From: Sciurus carolinensis
Lineage: Eukaryota; Chordata; Mammalia; Rodentia; Sciuridae
Assembly: GCF_902686445.1 (NCBI RefSeq)
Contig: NC_062232.1
Coordinates: 68,713,440 to 68,777,439, forward strand
Reading direction: 5' to 3'
Length of the DNA: 64,000 nucleotides
The position numbers and the translations under genes were made by a program. Below the pieces are notes generated by a model. That model worked only from the letters and a program-made list of their open reading frames with translations, had not been told where the DNA came from and did no database searches. Shown here one piece after another: positions 56,218-64,000 of the stretch. Within the stretch, counting starts at the first letter, position 1, and each line of letters begins with the position of its first letter.

Positions 56218-56825
56218 CCCTTTTCCTATTCCTTTGATAAACTCTGAGCAACATGTTTGAAATCTGACTTGGTTGCGAGAATTGGGGTTTGAAAAGGGGG
56301 TCTTCGTGCTGCTTCAGTTTTTCAGAAGGCTCCAGTGCTGTAGCAGCTTCATCTCCAAGTTAATTCTGTGTTATTTTGGGTACTGGAGCCTGTAATTAAT
56401 AGAAGTTACCTTACTGTGCCTGTGATACTAAAGAATACTCCCTTCTGAGACAGAAGCAGGCATACAGTGCCCTAACACCTGGTTTTATCTTTTTAAAACA
56501 TTTTTTTAAATTCTTTTTTATGTTGTGATACCTAGTTCTATCTTGACATTTATGGGCTCTGTCAAGAGTAAGTCCAACAATTCCTTCTTTTTTGATGTTT
56601 TTCCCCAAATTAGCTGCTTTTAATTTTGTTTATTTTCAAGGTTTGTGTATGAATGCTTTCCTACAGGTTATCTACAAGTCATCTTCCTTGGCAGTAACTT
56701 AAAATTTTAAGAGTAACTTAAATGTAAACCTCTGACCTTGCTATGCATCCTAGTCCTTGTTAATACTACCTGACAATATCATAATGAATATATTTTATAT
56801 TTCATCTTTAAATTGCTTTATTAAG
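56218..56825. other. No gene recognised
   Basis: AT-rich flank of provirus B with short ORFs only. Confidence 0.45.
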
Positions 56826-57175
56826 GTATGTTTGTACAGCAGACAGCCTTGGAAGATAGCACTCCAGGGCAGAGAGAAGATTTGTTTTCTGACCAGGTTA
56901 ATAAGAACATCTCTCTCTGGCATAAGTGGGGCAGGTTTTCTAGCATGCTCCTTCAAAGACTGGGGCTGCTCAGCTGTGACAGAAACCCTTTGTGTGTGCA
57001 GCAGCCACCTGGTCTGATACACATCTCCCCCTTAGGATTTGTGGGGAAAGGGGAACCTACATCAGTGAAGCTCATGCTGCCTCCTTGCTATGCCAGGATT
57101 AATAAAGGTCTTTGTCTCCAACCCAGGAGTCTCTGTCATTCTTCCAGTTTCCATCAAAATGCTGACAGGCTAACT
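56826..57175 (+). mobile_element. Possible LTR fragment
   Basis: A balanced-composition block with 'ggattaataaaggtc' (AATAAA) followed by 'tttgtctccaaccc...tctctgtcattc', the layout of an LTR R-U5 end. I do not recognise the family, and no TSD was found. Confidence 0.4.
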
Positions 57176-57214
57176 TGTAGGCTTGAAAGCTGGGTAAAAT
57201 CTCAGACCATACAT

Positions 57215-57430
57215 GGTACTTGGGAGAAGACAGTGGAATGAATCTGACATAACTTTCCTATGTATGTATATGAATACAGTGAATCTCAACATCTTGTACA
57301 ACCACATGACTGGGATTCTAATTAGAATAAGATATACTCCATGTTTGTATAAATATGTCAAAATATACTCTACAGTCATGTATAACTAAAAAAATAAAAA
57401 ATATTATACGAATTAAAAAAAAAAAACAAA
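57215..57430 (+). mobile_element. L1 3' end
   Basis: 'gacagtggaatgaatctgacataactttcc' parallels 17563-17592 of the older L1 3'UTR, and the block ends in an A-rich tail at about 57411-57430. Confidence 0.75.
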
Positions 57431-57947
57431 CAAACCACAAAGCCCAGTAGGTATGTCAGGAGAAGCCATGTCCAACCCAGAGGATGGGGGAAAGGCAAAG
57501 CATGAAAAATGGTGGAAATAGAAGAGGTGGAAGGTGTAGAAACCTGGGATCAAAACATTTTATTTAAGGGCAGCTCTTAATTCATTTCGTCTTTGGTCAG
57601 TTGAGCATGGACCTCAAAATAAAGAATATGAGTTAATATTAATCTTGATCAAAATTGGAACACCTGAAGGCATAAATTCTTCAGAATGAAATGGATGCTT
57701 AACTAGCTTTGTAACCTTCACTTACTATTTCCTAGTTTTCAGTTCAATAAGACTCCACAGTTTTCCCACTGGTAGGTGGAAGTGGAATGCTCTTCTTTGC
57801 ATTCTAAAGCCACAACCCTCTTGATCTATTTTTGTTTTCCAATCCTAAGCCAATAAAGAAGTCTTTAGTCAAAACTAAATTAAAACAGGTCTTATATTCT
57901 TTCTTGCACCTCCATCCCCCTTCTCCCCAGACAACTTCCATCAACCT
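57431..57947. other. No gene recognised
   Basis: AT-rich sequence downstream (3') of the UBE2D-like gene. Confidence 0.45.
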
Positions 57948-58100
57948 AGCACTTCCCCCCTCCCCTCCTCCTCCTCCCCAACCCTCTCCAATATTCCTCC
58001 CCTCCCTCTTCCTCCCCTCCTCGTCCTCCCCTCCCTCTTCCTCCCCTCCCTCTTCCTCCCCTCCCTCTTCCTCTCCTCCCTCTTCCTCCCCTCTTATCCT
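57948..58100 (-). repeat. Pyrimidine minisatellite (C/T only on plus strand)
   Basis: About 150 bp of almost pure C and T with a 15-base unit (cctcccctccctctt) repeated about five times from 58010 to 58095. It generates a false poly-Ser/Pro ORF. Purine/pyrimidine mirror tracts of this kind can form triplex DNA. Confidence 0.9.
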
Positions 58101-58238
58101 TCCCCCATCCCCTTCCCTTGAGTCCAGATATAAAAGTTGTACAATGAGTGCGCAGAAGGATGGGGCGGGTGGAGGGAAGGCCTCACTCCATTGAAAGTAA
58201 TGAAAAGACCACCAATTAATTGAATTGCCAATTTTGGA

Positions 58239-58244
58239 TTTATT
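58239..58244 (-). terminator. AATAAA polyadenylation signal after the UBE2D-like gene
   Basis: TTTATT on the plus strand is AATAAA on the gene strand, about 25 bases after its stop codon. If used, the 3'UTR would be unusually short. No A-tail follows, so it is unclear whether this is the original retrocopy end. Confidence 0.5.
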
Positions 58245-58269
58245 ATGGCATTGACATTATATTTGGAAA

Positions 58270-59421
<1,152 letters not shown>

Positions 59422-59439
59422 CTACTGCTTTGACTTGAT

Positions 59440-59755
59440 CCTGATCTCTCTCTCTCTCTGTCCATCTTTGAGAGTAAGGTACCCAGGCTGTGGACTGGAC
59501 TTACGTGTGTATTTCCTAACAGGGACACAGCCTCTTGTACACACAACCTCAGCATTTGTAAGTTCGGGATAATACATTTTACAGTAACTTTTGATAATGT
59601 TTTGGTGAATTTATTTTTATGAAGATTTAAAGCCTTCAAATTTTCGATTTGGAGTTGAAATAAATTTAATGTTTGAAGAATTACTGACAGGACAGTAGCG
59701 AGGGAGTCATATATAAGCAGTGAATTTAACACTGATACAGTAATCTAATCTAATA
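59440..59755. other. No gene recognised
   Basis: Sequence upstream of the CpG island. Short CT repeat near 59447. Confidence 0.45.
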
Positions 59756-59764
59756 CTGCATCTG

Positions 59765-59856
59765 TATTCTGTGTGTGTGTCTGTCTGTCTGTGTGTGACT
59801 GCAGATTGAATCCAGGGCCTCGCATATGCTAGGCAAGTGTCCTAACATCCTCATTT
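59765..59856 (-). repeat. TG/TC microsatellite and partial ID SINE (antisense)
   Basis: 'tgtgtgtgtctgtctgtctgtg' followed by 'gattgaatccagggcctcgcatatgctaggcaag', the B-box side of an ID element; its A-box side is missing. Confidence 0.7.
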
Positions 59857-60520
59857 CCTGTGTTCAAGGTTTGTCAACTGATAAATAATATCCTTAAATT
59901 TTTTTTTTAAAACTGTACAAGATTCAGTCTAGGATCACATATATTGCCTTTAGGCATAATGTCTGTTAAGTATCCTAAATCTGCAAAATTCCTACAGCTA
60001 TGTCTTTTATGTTACTGATACTGTTGAAGAATACAGCATCTCCCACCCCAATCCCTTCACCAATCCCTAACACCCAATCCCTAACACTCCTCATTCTTAA
60101 AACCTTTCATAATAAACCCAGGCAATTTTGGAGCTAGGAAGGGGAAAATGGGGGAAAGAAAGACTGCTCAGGTTTGCATTTTGAATGCTGTAGGAAGTAA
60201 AAAAGTTCATGTTGTGTTATATTAGGACATGTTCATATTTTTGTAAATGGAGGGCCTTTTCATACACAGGAAATCCATATTCCCAAGTCCTTTCAGAAAA
60301 AATGAGAAGTTGGCAAATATTTGTGACAATGATGACATTTCCTAAAGAGTAAAGTAAGAACTGGGAAGGTAATGTATGCATTGACTCTAATTTCAGATTA
60401 AGACATGTGCACTTATAAAGATGTATATTTGTGTGCGTGTGTATTCTTACCACTGAATTATAACATTTTTTTAGTAAAATTATTAATATGAAGCATCTTG
60501 CAGATCTACACTTTTTTCTT
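59857..60520. other. No gene recognised
   Basis: AT-rich. Contains the tandem phrase 'caatccctaaca' near 60062-60085. Confidence 0.45.
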
Positions 60521-60534
60521 TCCATTTTCTGCTT

Positions 60535-61600
60535 TGGTTTTCAGGGCTGCTGTAAAAGCACCACAAAATGGGTAGGTAAAAAGAAAAAAATGTACTCTCT
60601 CAGGATTGGTGAGACAGAAATTTGAAATCAAGGTGTTGGCACACTCTTGATGCTTCTGAAGACTCTCTAAAAAAAAATCCATACTTGCCTCATCCTAATT
60701 TCTGTTGGTTCTCAGTGAAGCCAGAATTAAAGACAGGCAATTAGTGTACAATAGGTAATAGAGTTGAATGGATGGAAGCGAATCTGAGTTTGGGAAGTTG
60801 GAAACCGCCCCTGGGAGATTGAAATGTTCACATCTCCAAAGTCCTTTGATACCACCCCTCCCCAAAAGTTGTTAATGAAGCAACTCCTGAGCAGACAGAG
60901 AGTTACTAATCAATGCCCCCTGGGCTGAGGCCTCCTTCCTGCCTAGTACTCCACCTTGGCCCTTCCAGCCCACCTGCTCAGCCCCTGGCCATTCCACCAA
61001 AATCTCCCAGTCACTACACAGGATAAGGGGAAATGAAAAAGATAAGGGAGAAGAATGCAGGAGAACAAAGGAAACTTTGGTCTATAAGAGGGGCAGGGCA
61101 CTCTCACTTCCTGGGATACCAGAATACTAGTCACTGCCCTCTTCTCCCTTCTGGGAAAGTCTGTGTTACTACCTTTAAGTAAAACCTGCTGTATATGCTT
61201 GCCTTGGCGTGCTTCTCTAAAGTTTAAGCTTCAACATTTGAGGAAGCAGAACTTGTCACCAATACCAGTGGTACCATTACCAATACTTTTCTTTGTCTAG
61301 TGGCTACATCTCTGCAATCCCACTGTCATCTCATGGATTTTTTCCTTATGTATGTCCAAATCTTCCTCTCCTAATAAGGATATCAGACATTAGATTAACT
61401 GCCCATCCTTCTCTAGTATGGTTTCATTTTAATTTGATTACATCTGCAAAGACTCTATTTCCAAGAAAATGTCTGAAGTTCTGAATCAACCTGAATTAAT
61501 TTAAGGAGAACACTCTTAGCTCAGTAAAATCTGCCACTCTGCCACTACCTTCCAAAATTCACATCTATACCATGTACAAAATACATTCATTATGTTCCAC
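60535..61600. mobile_element. Old LTR/MER-like fragments
   Basis: 'agggctgctgtaaaagcaccac' (60544) and 'cagacattagattaactgccc' through 'attacatctgcaaagactctatttcc' (61384-61463) are typical phrases of old mammalian LTR elements. A GC-richer block at 60720-61260 appears to interrupt them and is unassigned. Confidence 0.45.
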
Positions 61601-61613
61601 CGTCTCCATCATT

Positions 61614-61698
61614 TTTTTTTTTTTTGTGCTGGGGATTGAACCCAGGCCCTTGTGCTTACAAAGCAAGCACTCTACCGACTGAGCTATCTCCCCAGCCC
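61614..61698 (-). repeat. ID SINE (antisense) with 10-bp TSD
   Basis: Reversed A-tail, 'tggggattgaacccaggccc', 'gagctatctccccagcc'; direct repeat 'ctccatcatt' at 61604-61613 and 61699-61708. Nearly identical to the ID SINE at 25071-25152. Confidence 0.92.
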
Positions 61699-61708
61699 CT
61701 CCATCATT

Positions 61709-62420
61709 CTTAATTATAGCATTAACTCTAATTCCAAAAATTTATCTTAAAATAAACAAAAAATTTTAAACCTTATTATTTTAATCATCTAAATCAGGTA
61801 TGGGTAAGACTCGTGTCATTCATGTTTGCACAAAATTCATCTCCATTTGTGAAACTGTGAAACTAGGAAACAAATATGCTTCTAAACTACGATGCTACTG
61901 GCATAAGATAGACATATCACTATGAAAGAGGGATATGAAAGACGTAAAGGAGTCATTGTTTTCAAGCAAATGGAAAACCCGGAAGGGAAAAAACTCCATT
62001 TGTTTTCATGGTCTTTAAAATAATACTTTATGGCTCAACCCCATTCTCTGAGCCCAAGAAGGCCCCACGAAACCCTATTTCTATTCCTGCTCTTCTGGCT
62101 TCTTTCTCTACCTATGTGGCTTTTTCCTTGAGGTCATTATTCTTCTTTCTTGAAGGATGCACATGTTTGTACCTGAGTAATTCTGCCTATCAAATCCTTG
62201 AAGTCTGATGACCTTGCTTCATTTTGTCCTAACTCTGTCCCTTTCTGTTAAAGCTTGGAGTGCTTTCTCTAAGAATACAACCTCAAAAACTGTGGTCAAG
62301 AAGATCCACACTATTACGCAATAAGGTTCTGCATAGATCCAACCTGGATTAGTCCATCTGTATTTTTGGCTTCTACTGAAATAGTTAATTGCATCCATGA
62401 GTTCCATGCCTAGTCTCTTC
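61709..62420. other. No gene recognised
   Basis: Short ORFs at 62008-62208 and 62219-62407 have no family resemblance. Confidence 0.45.
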
Positions 62421-62424
62421 AGTG

Positions 62425-62800
62425 AAAGATTGTGGAGCTATATGCTGATGCTACTCAACTTATGATTGGGTTATGTACTCATAAACCCATAGGAATTTGA
62501 AAATATCTTAAGTTGAAAATGCATTTAGTACACCTTACCTACTAACCAAATGTCATAGATTAGCAACATGATACACTGAAGAGTATTGTTTATTTACCCC
62601 TGTGATCATATGGCTGAATGAAAGCAGGGGTTGTTGCTACTGCTCAGTATTTCACAGGTATCATACCATATTTGTCAAGAAAATAATAAACTTCAAAGTT
62701 TGATGTATAAATTCTATCTACTCAAAGTTTGTCAGTCTTTCACCATCACAAAGTCAAAAAATTATAAGTTGAATCATCATAAATTGGGAACCATCTATAT
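62425..62800 (+). mobile_element. DNA transposon (Tigger/MER-like) remnant
   Basis: 'cttatgattgggttatgt...aaacccat', 'aagttgaaaatgcatttagtacacc' and 'aaagtcaaaaaattataagttgaatcatcat' recall widespread non-autonomous Tigger-type elements. Degenerate inverted ends, no transposase. Confidence 0.5.
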
Positions 62801-63238
62801 TTTGTCCTATTTCCAGAACATGTTATTTGGACAAACTGAGTATCATAAATTTATGGGTTTTTTCTTATTATTTAACAGTTCTATCCCCAATTTATTTTTT
62901 GTTCTCACATTTTGTTGTAAGTAGGATGGATAAACCAAGCTGTTCATTATATACATTACTTGGAAATTTCACCTAGATGTATAAATTGATCTTTTACAAT
63001 TTCTCTTTCAGCCCAATAGCTGAATACAACCTAAGGGTTCTGCCATTTTGAAACAAGGATCATCTTTCTACTAATGTCCAATACCATTCTCCTCATTTAG
63101 TTCTGGGACATCACCAACAGAGTCTTTAACATTGTATTTCTACCAAAATTCAGTTCATAGTGATACATGTATTTCCTAGGATGATGAAAATATATCTTAT
63201 TTTAAATTTTCTTCTATGCCTTCACAGTAATGAACTAT
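62801..63238. other. No gene recognised
   Basis: AT-rich, featureless at this resolution. Confidence 0.45.
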
Positions 63239-63239
63239 A

Positions 63240-63285
<46 letters not shown>
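63239..63285 (+). repeat. TA microsatellite
   Basis: About 23 uninterrupted TA units, likely length-polymorphic. Confidence 0.95.
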
Positions 63286-63290
<5 letters not shown>

Positions 63291-64000
63291 AGTAATACCT
63301 TTAATACAGTTTGTGTTTGTTTCTCACATTCCCTGTAAAATTATCCCAACCTCAACATATTATCCAATTAGAAAGTCACTTTCACAACTTGAGGCATGAT
63401 TTACAACAGGACCCTTATTCCCTGTTACAATAACAATGCTATAATACTATCCACCCTATAGGTATATAAAATCAATTATGTTTTAACTTGACTGAGTCAA
63501 GAAGTATGCAGACACTGGTCAAACTTTATTCTGGTTGTGTCTGTGAGGGTATATCTGGGTGAGAGTTAAAGTTAAATCAAAAAATATAATTAGTTAACAG
63601 ATTGTCCTCCCTAATGTGGGTTGGCATCATACCATCATTTGAATACCTGAATAAGACGAAAAGGCTGATACTTCTCTGAGTGTGTTTATGTGTTTGTCTC
63701 CTACTAATTGGATTGATTCGTTCCCCTTTGGAGAACTATAGTACGGATTTTTGGATCAAGAGTTGTTCTAGAGGAACAGGATTTTACACATGAGTATTAT
63801 GAACTGATTCTGGGGTTTCTAGTGAAAGTATACTCTCCTATAAGCAAAGTGAAGGTGAGAAAGAGTAGATGGACCCTACAAAAAAGGAACTGGCCCTGTA
63901 TTTCTTTGTTCCCCATAATTTAGTTTAAAACCTGCAGAGATGCTATACTCTACCTACAAGTTAACTCTGTTGATTATGTAACAATTTTGGCAGTGTACAT
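63286..64000. other. No gene recognised
   Basis: AT-rich sequence to the end of the window. No repeat or gene that I can name. Confidence 0.45.

Noticed and set aside
57832..58194. 120-codon Ser/Pro-rich ORF
   Set aside because: Produced by the 15-base pyrimidine minisatellite.
63239..63285. Replication origin or regulatory AT element
   Set aside because: A simple TA microsatellite explains it; nothing else supports a function.

Overview
The window reads as intergenic mammalian DNA, most likely from a squirrel-family rodent (Sciuridae: ground squirrel, marmot or relative). The main clue is the SINE population: tRNA-type ID elements and composite B1-dID elements of the sort typical of sciurids and dormice. 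Alongside them are rodent-style L1s and many ORR1/MT-like MaLR LTRs. The background is AT-rich. I found no multi-exon host gene, rRNA, functional tRNA or CRISPR array. A guess at X linkage rests only on the UBE2D-like retrogene (human UBE2DNL and the mouse Ube2dnl genes are X-linked) and on the L1 density; it is inference.

Layout. 1-8.8 kb holds a decayed sense L1 interrupted by a MaLR LTR and a younger L1 3' fragment. 9.5-17.7 kb holds a full-length L1 (9987-16833, exact 17-bp target-site duplication) inserted into an older L1; it has a GC-rich, tandemly repeated 5'UTR, ORF1 and ORF2, all broken by a few small lesions. 18.5-30 kb is mostly ancient antisense L1 with later insertions: several SINEs, a 560-bp solo LTR, and a twin-primed (5'-inverted) L1 whose 3'UTR carries telomere-like hexamers. 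30.5-40.6 kb contains MaLR LTRs, a decayed ERV pol fragment, a Tigger-like DNA transposon remnant, a 711-bp solo LTR with 6-bp TSD, and a SINE that itself carries a 448-bp insertion.

The centrepiece is a pair of related betaretroviral (type D-like) proviruses in opposite orientation. Provirus A (40659-48925, +) has both LTRs, a 6-bp TSD, a tRNA-Lys-type primer site, an open gag, a protease with a damaged active site, a broken pol with an intact YMDD motif, a short env leader, a long AT-rich stretch where surface envelope would be expected, a transmembrane-envelope remnant with a CX6CC motif, and a three-module element resembling the constitutive transport element (CTE) of type D retroviruses. 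Provirus B (51417-56211, -) has its own 6-bp TSD but lost most of gag and all of pro-pol; it shares the AT-rich stretch and the CTE-like modules. Unexpectedly, the two 5' LTRs share one set of variants and the two 3' LTRs share another, although the proviruses sit at different integration sites.

At 58.3-59.4 kb on the minus strand lies the only convincing host coding sequence: an intact, intronless 147-codon ubiquitin-conjugating enzyme of the UBE2D family, preceded by a CpG- and G-rich island and followed by a short 3'UTR and a pyrimidine minisatellite. The rest (59.4-64 kb) is unannotated AT-rich DNA with old LTR and transposon remnants, an ID SINE and a TA microsatellite.
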